From NCBI GenBank assembly GCA_033977485.1, contig CM066994.1, positions 12,650,001 through 12,714,000 on the forward strand: a DNA stretch of 64,000 bases. Direction: 5' to 3'. The stretch is from Hydrangea macrophylla (Eukaryota; Streptophyta; Magnoliopsida; Cornales; Hydrangeaceae). This document shows positions 34,261-44,516 of this stretch, piece after piece. Position 1 is the stretch's first letter. Every line of letters begins with the position of its first letter. The translations under genes were made by a program, and so were the position numbers. A model generated the notes under the pieces. It did no database searches. It had not been told where the DNA came from and saw only the letters and a program-made list of their open reading frames with translations.

Positions 34261-35178
34261 ATGATTTCTCAAGATTTTGATTTATGGCAAATCGTGGTCA
34301 AAGGGCATCCTCTACCTACAAAAATTGAAAACGGTTTTTCTATTCCAAAGACGGTAGATGAATATAATGATGCCGATAAGAAACTCATAAAAATAAATGC
34401 TATGGCAATGAATTTATTATATTGTGGTTTAGACCCAAATGAATACAATAGAATTTCATCTTGCGAATCCGCAAAAGAAATTTGGGATAAACTTGAAAAT
34501 GCTCATGAGGGAACAAGCCAAGTTAAAAAGTCTAAAATCAATTTGCTTGTTCAAACTTATGAAATGTTTAAAATGTTGCCATATGAATCTATTGGAGATA
34601 TGTTTTCTCATTTTACCATTCTTATTAATAACTTGAAAAACCTTGGTAAAGTTTATACTAATGAAGAAATGATTGAGAAAGTGCTTAGGTCTTTACCAAA
34701 GGATTCGCAACCAAAGGTCACGGCGGTTCGTGAAGCAAAGGAACTTTCAACACTCTCCTTAGAACAACTCATGGGTTCTCTTATAACTCATGAAATGGAA
34801 TTGGCCGTCTTCGAAAGTGAAGACAATAAATTGGAAGTGAAAGAGGCCAAAAGGAGAGACATGGCTTTAAAATCCTCAAGCTCAAAGAAAAAGATGAAAG
34901 ATGTTGAGAGTGATGAGGATGAGGATGAGGAAATGACAAAGATCATCCAAAAATTTGCAAAGTTTCTAAAGAAAGAAAAATCGGGAAAGAAGTCACCCAA
35001 GGAGGAAAAACACAAAAAGAAGACAATCAAGGCCACCAATAGTAGTTCCAAGAGCGAATCATCGGACGACGACTCAAATGGTGAAGAGATTGACAATCTT
35101 TGCCTCATGACATTGGAAAGGGCCTCTCCTACCACCTCGGCAAATAGAGCATCCAAGAAATGTTTAGACAAAGGTTAA
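34261..35178 (+). pseudogene. Truncated copia gag (UBN2-type)
   Basis: An open frame of 305 residues. Residues about 5-190 show the copia gag fold pattern (DLWQIV, CESAKEIWDKLE, HEGTSQVKKSKI, LPYESIGDMFSHFTILINNL, EKVLRSLPKDSQPKVTAV). It is followed by a charged Lys/Glu/Ser tail. The zinc knuckle normally found near the C-terminus is absent. The N-terminus is lost, since the frame starts at a junction with LTR sequence; the ATG used is the first in frame and probably an internal Met. In an intact element this forms the virus-like particle shell. Confidence 0.85.
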
Positions 35179-35490
35179 GTATTGATTTGGTAATGGTAGG
35201 TTAGTAGGTAATATTTTTTTATTTCATATCATATTCTTATTTGTTTCAAATCACTTTGATTTTGTTTTGATATGCATACTTGATTTTTTTTATAATCTTG
35301 TTTCATCCACTTGTGATTTGGATATGTCTTTACATAAATCATCATGCTCTTGATATTGTTTATTTGAAAAATGATGATATGCTTTTGTTTGTTTAGACAA
35401 AGTTTTAAGAATGGTTAGACCAAATGATATTTTGTGAATCATTCAAATTTTTGCTGCTGAACTGTCATTTTTATGAACTGCTGAACAAAG

Positions 35491-35603
35491 CAGTCGACTG
35501 GTACCCCGACACAGTCGGCTGATTCAGGTGTGAGGCTTTGAACTTTTTGATTCTGCATTGTTAAGTCGACTGAGGAGTCGACTGATCGAATGCACAGTCG
35601 ACT
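35491..35603. repeat. CAGTCGACTG motifs in the copia tail
   Basis: CAGTCGACTG at 35491, a variant CAGTCGGCTG 21 bp later, then two further forms and CAGTCGACTG at 35594. This lies between gag and the polypurine tract, not in an LTR. Confidence 0.85.
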
Positions 35604-36962
35604 GATCCGACTGAATTTTTGTTTTTCTTATATTTTGAGCTCTCCAACTTTATTATTGGTATCTTTTGGGAGAATAAGCTCTCTATTCATATCTTTTGGT
35701 ATCCTTTATCATTGCACATACTTAGGGGGAGCACTTTCATGTTTCATTAGCTCACATGTGGTTATATTTGTTTATTTTTGGTATCATTTTGGCATTTTGA
35801 TAAGTATACCTATTGTGAGGGAGAGCTTTGTGTTTTATCCCCAAATCTTTTTGATAATGTCAAAGGGGGAGAAATATGAGAAGTATTGGAGAGAAGTATT
35901 TGGGTAGTTATCATTCATGTTCCTTAACATATGATATCCATTATGAATGATAATATGAAAATGACCAAATGTGCTTATATAGGCATATCTTTCATTGGTT
36001 GTTTGCCATTATCAAAAAGGGGGAGATTGTTAGCCTTAAGGTATATTAAGGCATATTTAATTATGTTTTGATGATGTCAAATATGCTATGATGATTACAT
36101 GATTCATATTGATTCATTCTTTGTTATTATCATAGTCATTTTCATGCTCATATATAATCTCATGTATCAATATTGTATCAATGTTTTAACATCTTTGTGT
36201 GCATGAGATTTAATTGATGTAAATCAAGATTACAAGGAGCTCAACAAGGATCAAGCTTGAAGACTTGAAGATATTTCTGTCACGCCCCGACGTAGCATAA
36301 ATAAGGAAAGCGTTTAATTTCCTTTATGGACCCGTAGGTCGCGACAGTTTGAAGGATCGATTCCGCCCCAAACGTCAAACAACAAAACATAATAATCAGA
36401 GTAAAGCAATCAAGGCTTACAAAAATTTTCTATCTTATTACATCTTATAAACCGGGGTCAACTAAGGCACAGACCGCCTTGAAAATAAAATAATAACTTA
36501 GAGTCTGTTACAGTCATCCTTAAAACAAAACAGTTCATAACTTAAAACAGATAAACTTAAAACATATAATAAACAGTTTCTCGTCCCAACAGCAGCCATT
36601 CTTAATTAGCATAATCGTATGATTCCTCCTGATTGTAACCTGAAAAGCCTGAACACGAATGTCCAGGACGCATCAACGTCGTCAGCTTCAAGAAGCTGGT
36701 GAGTATTAAAAACATGACTTTGAATGTAAAACATACCAACTTACCTTTTTCCAATCCCAAATTAAATCCACAAGTTTATAATTATGATTAAAGAGCTCGT
36801 TTAGAAAAACAACCATAACATTATTAAAGAGGGTAAATTTACGCAGATGGGACCGTGTATGAGAACAATGCACCACACTCATCTTGCCGACTCTTTTCTC
36901 TCGACAGCCACAACAACCCACTATCCTACTCCTGGTATCTTTGAAACACTCAGATAGCCACA

Positions 36963-37225
36963 CTTTAGCAACGGGGCGCCAGGGAGTGTCCAGTTTGCCT
37001 CACACTTTGGTCCGGGGTACCAGGGAGTGTCCAATGCCTCACACTTTGAATACCCTAACCGCCATGCAAATACCGGGGCAACCCCTGACACAGTATCCAG
37101 ACTCGAGTTATCAGGGAGTGTCCGTAGGCCACACTTTAGCACTACCATGGGTGCCAGGGAATGTCCGAGTTCGGCTTCACACACTTTAACGCTTCCATGG
37201 GCGTCAGGGAGTGTCCATATTTGCC
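36963..37225. repeat. Minisatellite 'ccagggagtgtcc...cacacttt'
   Basis: About five degenerate units with CAGGGAGTGTCC and CACACTTT(AGC), spaced 40-65 bp, inside the minus-strand solo LTR. The reverse-strand reading gives AAAGTGTG...GGACACTCCCTG. Confidence 0.8.
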
Positions 37226-37640
37226 ACCGTCGCATTTCAAAGATACCCTCTCCACAAGCTCAACCACAACCACAACCACAACCACAACCACGACCACAAC
37301 CACAAACTCATACTCAACCACAACCACGACCACGACCACAAAACACAAACTCATACTCTTTCCACACTACCATTACTCTTTTCCACACAGACTGACACCC
37401 CTATGCATGTACCACTGACCCACATGAATGGTATGCACTTAAACGAAAACAAAAATGCTGAAATAAAGGAACAACACGCGTACGGGGGTTAATGAGTCAT
37501 ACTACAATGTTTTAATCATTCAAACATAACCAAATAGAGTTCTGATCAACTAAAATTCCCAAACAGGGCCTTAACAGTACTAAAAAGTTGAACCAAACAG
37601 ACCTTAAACACAAAACAGACAAAAACAGAAACTGTCAGAA

Positions 37641-37930
37641 CTCGCGCGCGTGGGCCGCTCGCGCGAAGTGTCGCTCGCGCGGGCCGCTCGCGCGATATGT
37701 CCATATTTCCTTTTATTAATAAACTTTTCTGTCTGCCTGAGGAAAGCAAGATCGCGCGCGCGGATCGCTCGCGCGAAGGGGTTCTCGCGCGACCCTCGCT
37801 CGCGCGACTAGCCAATTTTTCATTATATATAATAAAACTCTTACGTCTGCCTGGAGACGCCTACCTCGCGCGCGCGGGTTGCTCGCGCGGGCCGCTCGCG
37901 CGATTCTCGCGCGCGCGATCGTGGCGCGAG
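37641..37930. repeat. CpG-rich CTCGCGCGAG-type palindrome array
   Basis: Three clusters (37641-37697, 37752-37808, 37865-37930) of CGCTCGCGCGA phrases, separated by AT-rich 'tttatt.ataataaa...gtctgcctg' spacers, so the array is itself a threefold repeat. Strongly GC- and CpG-rich against an AT-rich background. Confidence 0.9.
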
Positions 37931-39550
37931 ATGAAGCTGAGGCTTCGTCTTCTTCGCAGAAACTGCTCTGTTTCAGCTTAAGGGGTCCAAAATGACCCAT
38001 TTTGGAATTCTAAAGTATATAGGACATATAATATATGATTCTCTTCGGTTTTTCCCAAGGATTAAGAATCTAAAGTCAATTTAACACCATTTGATTCATA
38101 GCTCTCTAATTTTAGGAAAAACTAAAACATGTCAAAACTTCATTTTCAATATACTTTCTTATATGAACGAATTGGGTTCTAAAACTTCAGACATAACATC
38201 AATGAGGTATAATCTTTCATAATCAACTCTAAAAACAAGTTTTGGTTAAGTTTTGAAAATCTTGATTTCTCAAGCTATGAACTTCAACGTATGATTATCA
38301 AGGGAGAATTTAACAATCAGACAAGTATGAAGAAATTAAAGCATGAATTACATTCTGAGTGAGTTCTAAATACTCACTTGATGAAGATTAACAAATTTAG
38401 TTGAGAAAGAAGCACAATTAAGAAATCCAAAACAAGCTTGTAGGCTATGGTGGAGAGCTTTCTCTTTCTAAGTAATTTCTGAAATTAACTCTCAAACTCA
38501 CTCTTTTCTCTCTGTGTAAGTATATGTGCAGTTTGTGAATGTGTGGTGTATAAATAAACACAAGTATTGAACTTGGAGGCCAAGTCTTGTGTTGGTTACT
38601 CAACAAAAGCTTAGTTTTCAATTTTACTAATGGCAACATATACACAGATATGAATATACGTGTATATACATTACACAGATAGTAAGACTCTCCAGCTGAG
38701 TCAAGGGACAAGTAGGCATGTAGGGGTCCAAGCTTGAGTTGTTTGGCAATTTAGCTTATAGGCACTACACAACACACATAAGTTAAACATTCCCAAACAA
38801 TGCCTTACCCAATGATTACTTGCCATTAATGGAAATAAAACAAATGTCCAAATCAGTCACTTCCAAAATCTGTGGGAGTTCACGCAGCGCGGTCAGTTTT
38901 GGACATAAACTGGTATTTTCGGGGTGCGGTGGTCACCACAAAAATACGGGAATTCCATTTTAACGTAAGAATTGATTTTCTGGTTTTATAAAAATACTGA
39001 TTGAGTCAATAGAAGTTATTTTCACCGTTTTGAAATACAGATTTTTAAAATTCATACTGGTATCACTAACTTTATAAAAATTACAATTTAACCCCAACAA
39101 CATTCTTAGCTTGCAATAAATCAAGAAATAAAATTTAGAACATGAGAAATGTAATTTAAATGAAGCAGTCAATTATCCAATGAAATTAAATATACAATGC
39201 AATTGCCTATAAAATATGAAACTGTAATTTAGGAAAAAATGGAAATGCAGGTTATTACAATTTCACCCTTGGTTGAAGTCTAGGACCATCATTGTAAGGC
39301 ATCTTGATCTCACACTCATAGGGGCTCAAACAAATTCTAAAAGCTAAAGTTTTGGAAATAAATTTTAAGAAGGACATCTTTAAAGCAATGCCCCAACCAA
39401 TTGGAAAATAATTAAATGTTGAATCTTATACGGTTGGAAAGGTATTTGAATCTAGTTTCCAAAACATCAAACGGATCGAAAATCCGAGTTTTGTAGAGGG
39501 AGTTATGGCCATTTTAGTGGAGATGTATCTGTCTGTCAAACAGGAAGGGG

Positions 39551-39672
39551 CAGTCGACTGAGGTCTCGATGCAGTCGACTGAAGTGAGCAGAATGCAAAC
39601 AGAACCCTCTATAAACATATCTCAGTCGACTTCTTCAAGGACCAGTCGACTGCTTCAAGGTCCAGTCGACTG
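39551..39672. repeat. CAGTCGACTG array in the copia 3' LTR
   Basis: Copies at 39551 and 39572 (spacing 21), then 39623, 39643 and 39663 (spacings 20 and 20). It lies about 90-210 bp upstream of the TATAAATA at 39760-39767, i.e. in U3. Confidence 0.88.
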
Positions 39673-39759
39673 AAGCGACCTGGAAGACAATAACGGCTAG
39701 TTTTTAAAGGGGTTTTTAATTACCAAACTTGCCACCAACGGCTATAATCTTCCAAGGCC

Positions 39760-39767
39760 TATAAATA
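39760..39767 (+). promoter_or_regulatory. TATA box of the copia 3' LTR
   Basis: TATAAATA in a plausible U3/R position, about 590 bp before the LTR end, downstream of the palindrome array. Confidence 0.6.
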
Positions 39768-40353
39768 CATGTTTTCCCAAGCTATTTGGGGTGGAGATTT
39801 TGATTATAAAACATAGTATTGATCACACATCTCTTTGATCTTTAAACATTAATATTTGAGCCCTAGTTGTGTGAGTTTATCAATTTGCTCAAAATCTTTC
39901 ATTTGTATTTCCTGAGAGAGCAAAATTGTTGTGCGCTTTAATTGTATTATCCACTCTAGAGAGAGAGTTTCAATTTATATTCAATTCAATTGTAAAGAGT
40001 GAGGGTTATTAACCATTGATTGCAAAGAAGAGGAGTTCTTCTTTGGGAGAGATTGAAGGCTCTTGTAACGGTTTGGTGCACACCCGTAAGTGCTCCGGGA
40101 ATGGTTTGGTCTACACCCGTGAAGTAGATTGGATTAAAGGAATCCTCAAGAGGTGTTCTTGAGGGGTGGACGTAGGCCGCGGGGTGCGATTGCTGAACCA
40201 CTTGAAAAATTGATTTGCTTTTATCTCTTCCCTTAACTCTTTACATTATTGTTTGTGTTTGTGTTTAATTTGCAATTAAGTTTTTAAAAGGTTAATTTCT
40301 GCTAAAACCTTATTCACCCCCCCCCCTCTAAGGTTTCCATATTTGGGCCAACA

Positions 40354-40937
40354 ATGTGTACTTTCGAATACATATTTCATATTAGGAGTATTCGGTTAGG
40401 ACGCTCACTTAGCTTTTATTAAAGCTAATGGCATACTACGCCTTAGACATTCCCATGTCTAGACTATACAGGATATGTGTGTCCGGAGGAGGACTATCAA
40501 GGAGGAGCCTACGAAGAGGAAGCCTTCGAAGGGGAGGCCTACAATGATGAAGGTCATGGCTATGCCAATTAAAGGCGCAGCTTAAAGAAAGAAGACTTAG
40601 TTGTTCTTTATAGATTTTTGTCCATTCGTACTAAGTTATAAATTGGCGTCACACGCCTCACTTTAACGATCTTACACTTCCTTTTGTCTTTACATATAAA
40701 GATGTAAATGGCGTCCAATGTCTTAATCTCTTTTGTTCTTTTATCTTTTGAAACTACAAACTATGATGTAATAGCTAGTAATCTTTTGATGTATATTCAG
40801 GTTATGCTTCTGCTTAAGTTACTTACTTGTTTATCTAGTGTGCTTGTGGACAATAAGTTAATGTAACTAGTCATGGCTTACGGACCCAGAAAGGAAAATT
40901 TTATTTCCTGCTAATTTCTACTGCTCCGGGGCATGAC
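40354..40937 (+). mobile_element. Element Y: 5' LTR, second part
   Basis: Resumes after the copia duplication ATGTG and ends CCGGGGCATGACA (40937). A primer-binding-like TTGGTATTAGAGAAC follows (40944-40958), a worn match to the initiator tRNA-Met site TGGTATCAGAGC used by most gypsy chromoviruses. Confidence 0.65.
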
Positions 40938-41519
40938 AGGATTTTTGGTATTAGAGAACTAGGTTTACTTAGACGTGCTCATTGATTGTCCTATACCTCT
41001 ATGTTGGAAACCTGCAGATACTTTCGAATAGTGCTCGCACTAAGATAGTTCTTTTGTTTGACATATAGCATGAATCCAATCTTTATCCCAGATGCTTTTG
41101 GAGGACACTATATCTACACAGACCTTATAGAGCTGGCAGACCAGGCATAATATCTATCGATTGCCGCCAACAACATGGAAACCGACCTATGGTACGATAT
41201 ACATGGGGTTGGGATCCAAGATCCAAATATCATGCGTAGAGAGGTCGTCTACTGTAGGGATATATACCACCATGCGCATTGAGGCAGAGACACTAGAGTT
41301 GTTAAAGTATCGCCATGCCTTTTCGAGACTACTCTCGAAAGTTAGGAGGATGTCCCCGCCACCTCCGGCAGGATCACCGCCGCAGACACCCCACTTTCAC
41401 CAGTAGGGAAATTGTAGAGGAAGAGGGAGACATAATAGTTGATGTTGTAGTACCTCAGATAGCTCTAGGAGGGATTACGACTAATATAGCACGGATAGCC
41501 ACAAAAGTGGGCTGCAGAT

Positions 41520-42065
41520 ATGGCAACACATTCTGATGGGTTTGAGATAGGAGAGGTTGAGTTGGATGAGGCCATGGCCAAGGCAACAAGGTTAGCCACC
41601 GCCGCACAGGCCGAAGAGAGGGAGTCCGATGAAGAGGAAGAGTCAGATGAGGAGGGAGAGTCAGATAAAGATGAAGACCCTGAGGAAGATCCTAATGAGG
41701 GAGATAGCGACAACGAAGAGCCTGAGGTAGAGCCAATAGAATATAATGAGCCAGTAGACAATGAGCCAGATGAGGAGCCCGAGATAGCATCAATGGGAGA
41801 TGAGCCAGTCATTGAGGAGGTTGACATTGAGGAAGCCTCGGCACCACATGTGATAGGCCCACCTCCTTGGTGGCATTTTGGGATAGTAGATGAGGTCGAC
41901 GATGATGAGGACGTAGACGATGAGGATGAGTTTGATCCATACCTTGATTGGGTCCCACCAGAGGAGATCACTAGTAGAGATGATGCGCCACCTCCAGAGT
42001 CCGACGATGATGGCAATTATTGGAACAAGATTCGTAAGAGCTGGATTAGGGCTCGTAAGCCATAA
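41520..42065 (+). CDS. Acidic ORF upstream of gag in element Y
   Basis: 181 residues, very rich in Glu and Asp (ESDEEEESDEEGESDKDEDP), with a conserved-looking block VIGPPPWWHFGIVDEVDDDE, then LDWVPPEEITSRDD and a basic end IRKSWIRARKP. A related frame of 109 residues sits in the inverted arm (44107-44436, minus), differing at many positions but keeping WWHFGIVDEV and SWIRARKP, which suggests it was once a selected protein. It lies between the LTR and gag, where an additional ORF is unusual. No known domain is recognised. Confidence 0.55.
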   Translation: MATHSDGFEIGEVELDEAMAKATRLATAAQAEERESDEEEESDEEGESDKDEDPEEDPNEGDSDNEEPEVEPIEYNEPVDNEPDEEPEIASMGDEPVIEEVDIEEASAPHVIGPPPWWHFGIVDEVDDDEDVDDEDEFDPYLDWVPPEEITSRDDAPPPESDDDGNYWNKIRKSWIRARKP

Positions 42066-42419
42066 TTAGTAGGAATGATGTATTAGGATGGATAGTAGCC
42101 CACTTTTATGTTTATATATATATATTAACTTGGGTTAGTAACCCTATCTTTTGTAAGATGCATGTGTTAGGGTAATATTCCCATTTTTGTAATCCATGCA
42201 TCCTAGATATTGTAAATAGGCCATGTAACCTCTAAACTATTAATGAAAGCTAACTTTTGGTATATACGGTGGTCCAATGATCTTGATATTTTTATTTTTT
42301 CTACCTTGTTAAATTTCATATCTCGACGTACATGTTTCGGTGATAACTTGTAGATGTGTGCGCATGTACTAGTAGTAAGAAATAGATGTCTATGTAGGTA
42401 TACCAGCACACGAATCACT

Positions 42420-43085
42420 ATGGTAGGGAGAAATAAAAATACACGTAACAATCCCGTTGAATAGATTGAGGCTGCACCCCCAGCATCTGTAGCTGTTGAT
42501 CATATTGGTCTATTTGAGACCTTTGTACGTAGACTAGAACGCATCAACAACAACGACAACAATAACGTGAATAATGGGAACCGCCCCGTACCACCTCCAA
42601 GACCTGTAGAGGATAGAGTGGTAGAGCGTTTCTGTCATTTTTGTCCTGAGAAGTTCGATAGAGATGTCGAGCCATAGCGTACGGAACAGTGGCTCCGGGA
42701 AATGGAGTTGATCTTCGACACACTAGGATGTATGGAGATCGAGAAGTATTGACTAGTGACGTTCTAGTTAACGAACGCGGTAGCTAATTGGTAGGAATCG
42801 GAGAAAGCAACGGTAGAAGAAGCGGCAGTAAGAAGAGTGCCTTGGGCTACATTTAAAGAGCTGTTCCTGGAGAATTATTTTCCACAGACAGAGAGTAACA
42901 AGAAAGAGAAGGACTTTATCGAACTAACACAGAGAAATCGATCTGTGAGGGAATACACAGTGTAGTTTGAACGATTGTCCCACTTTGCCCGCCACATGAT
43001 TGATACCCCGGAGAAGAAAAACCGATAGTACCACCAAGACCTGTCGCTACCACTTCAACGCATGACTCTCAAAGAGACTTTGAAG
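42420..43085 (+). pseudogene. Gypsy gag of element Y, broken by many stops
   Basis: Starts MVGRNKNTRNN. The retrotransposon gag core is recognisable (MELIFDTLGCMEIEKY, VPWATFKELFLENYFP, REYTV, FERLSHFARHMIDTPEKK). At least seven in-frame stops occur, several at TAG where the sister copy in the inverted arm has CAG (for example after REYTV and after KKN). C-to-T change at CHG sites would explain them. Non-functional. Confidence 0.85.
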
Positions 43086-43480
43086 GTCAGACCTTGATTA
43101 TTGAGAGTCATGCGTTGAAGTGGTAGCGATAGGTCTTGGTGGTACTGTTGGTTTTTCTTCTCCGGGGTATCAATCATGTGGCGGGCAAAGTAGGATAATC
43201 GTTCGAACTGCACTGTGTATTCCCTCATAGTTCGAATTCCCTGTGTTAGTTCAATAAACTCACTCTCTTTCTTGTTCCTCTCAGCCTGTGGAAAATAATT
43301 CTCCAGGAATAGCTCTTCAAATGTAGCCCAAGGCATTCTTTTTACTGCCGCTTCTCTTACCGTTGCTTTCTCCGATTCCTACCATTCGGCTGTCGCGTAT
43401 GTTAACTGGAATGTCGCCAGTCGACGCTTCTCCATCTCCGTACATCCCAGTGTGTCAAAGATCGACTCCATTTCCCGAAG
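43055..43480 (-). pseudogene. Gypsy gag in the right arm of the inverted repeat
   Basis: Minus-strand counterpart of the gag at 42420-43085. The stretch MPWATFEELFLENYFPQ... to RHMIDTPEKKNQQYHQDLSL is open for 93 residues. Upstream the frame continues in pieces (REMESIFDTLGCTEMEK) to about 43840 with stops. It retains CAG codons lost in the left arm. Confidence 0.8.
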
Positions 43481-44106
43481 CCACTATTCAGCACGCCATG
43501 GCTCGGCATCTCCATCGAACTTCTCAGGACAAAAAATGACAGAAATGCTCTACCACTATATCCTCTACAGGTCTTGGAGGTGGTACGGGGCGGTTCCCAT
43601 TATTCGAGTTATTGTTCTCGTTTTTGTTGATGCATTCTAGTCTCCGCACAAAGGTCTCAAATAGACCAGTAGGATCAGCAGCTATAGGTGTCGGGGGTGC
43701 AGCCTCAATCTTCTCAACGAGATTGTTACGGGTATTTCTATTTCTTCCTACCATAGTGATTCGTGTGCTGGTGTACCTATATAGACATCTATTGCTTACT
43801 ACTAGTATATGCACACACATCTACAAGTTATCACCGAAACATGTACGTCGAGATATAAAATTTAAAAAGGTAGCAAAAATAAAAATATCAAGATCATTGG
43901 ACCACCATATATACCAAAAGTTAACTTTCATTAATAGTTTAGAGGTTACAGGGCCGATTTACAACATCTAGGATGCATGGATTACAAAAATGGGAATATT
44001 ACCCTAACACATGCATCTTACAAAAGACGGGGTTACTAACCCAAGTTAATACATATATAAACATAAAAGTGGGCTACTATCCATCCTAATACATCATTCC
44101 TACTAA

Positions 44107-44436
44107 TTATGGCTTGCGAGCCCTAATCCAGCTCTTACAAATCTTACGAGTCTTGTTCCAATAATCGCCATCATCATCGGACTTTGGAAGTGGCGCATCA
44201 TCTCTACTGGTGATTTTCTCTGGTGGGACCCAATCAAGGCATGGATCGAACACATCCTCATCGTCTACGTCCTCATCGTCCTCATCATCGTCGACCTCAT
44301 CTACTATCCCAAAATGCCACCAAGGAGGCGGGCCTATCACATGTTGTACCGAGGCTTCTCCAATGTCAACCTCCTCAATGACTAGCTCATCTGCCATTGG
44401 AGCTATCTTGAGCTCCTCATCTGGCTCATCTTCCAC
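44107..44436 (-). pseudogene. Acidic ORF copy in the right arm
   Basis: 109 residues from an internal Met, matching the C-terminal part of the acidic ORF at 41520-42065, with an insertion of DDED in the acidic run and of ICK before the SWIRARKP end. The N-terminal part is removed by the element X insertion. Confidence 0.6.
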
Positions 44437-44516
44437 TAGCTCATCATATTCTATTAGCTCTAGCTCAGGCTCTTCGTTGTCGCTATCTCCCTCATTAGGA
44501 TCTTCCTCAGGGTCTT

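Larger units (their letters stand above)
36278..39259 (-). mobile_element. Solo LTR (gypsy-type, 2982 bp) inside the copia 3' LTR
   Basis: Begins TGTCACGCCCCGACG and ends TTATTACA; a perfect 5-bp duplication ATTTC flanks it (36273-36277 and 39260-39264). No internal region, so a solo LTR. Orientation is judged minus because its minus-strand end, GGGGCGTGACA, resembles the plus-strand end of Y's LTR, and the R/U5-like leader reads on that strand. It holds a minisatellite (36963-37225), an (ACAACC)-type microsatellite (37259-37345) and a CTCGCGCGAG array (37641-37930). No coding sequence. Confidence 0.85.
34070..40353 (+). mobile_element. Copia-type LTR retrotransposon, deletion derivative, inserted in Y
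   Basis: Begins TGTTAGCCTTAAGG (34070) and ends GGGCCAACA (40353), flanked by the 5-bp duplication ATGTG (34065-34069 and 40354-40358). The 5' LTR is cut after about 167 bp and runs straight into mid-gag, so the primer-binding site is lost. After gag only the tail with a polypurine tract (AAAAAGGGGGAGAT, 36014-36027) remains: protease, integrase, RT and RNase H are missing. The 3' LTR is 36028-36277 plus 39265-40353, about 1.34 kb, split by a solo LTR. The long LTR and gag type suggest the SIRE/Maximus group (inference). Confidence 0.88.
41676..44516. repeat. Inverted repeat of element Y, arms about 1.4 kb
   Basis: The left arm (about 41676-43072) carries acidic ORF, spacer and gag on plus. 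The right arm (about 43095-44516) carries the same order on minus. They meet tail to tail around a spacer of about 20 bp near 43083. The arms differ by eye at roughly one base in ten, so the inversion or second insertion is old. The right arm is cut exactly at 44516 by the 5' LTR of element X. Confidence 0.88.

Noticed and set aside
36884..37418. Frames with Thr, Val or His-Asn repeats
   Set aside because: Produced by the ACAACC-type microsatellite and the minisatellite in the solo LTR.
41465..42016. 183-residue Ser/Gly-rich frame on the minus strand
   Set aside because: Exact antisense of the acidic ORF: GAT/GAG codons read backwards give Ser codons. The mirrored frame at 44210-44818 has the same cause.
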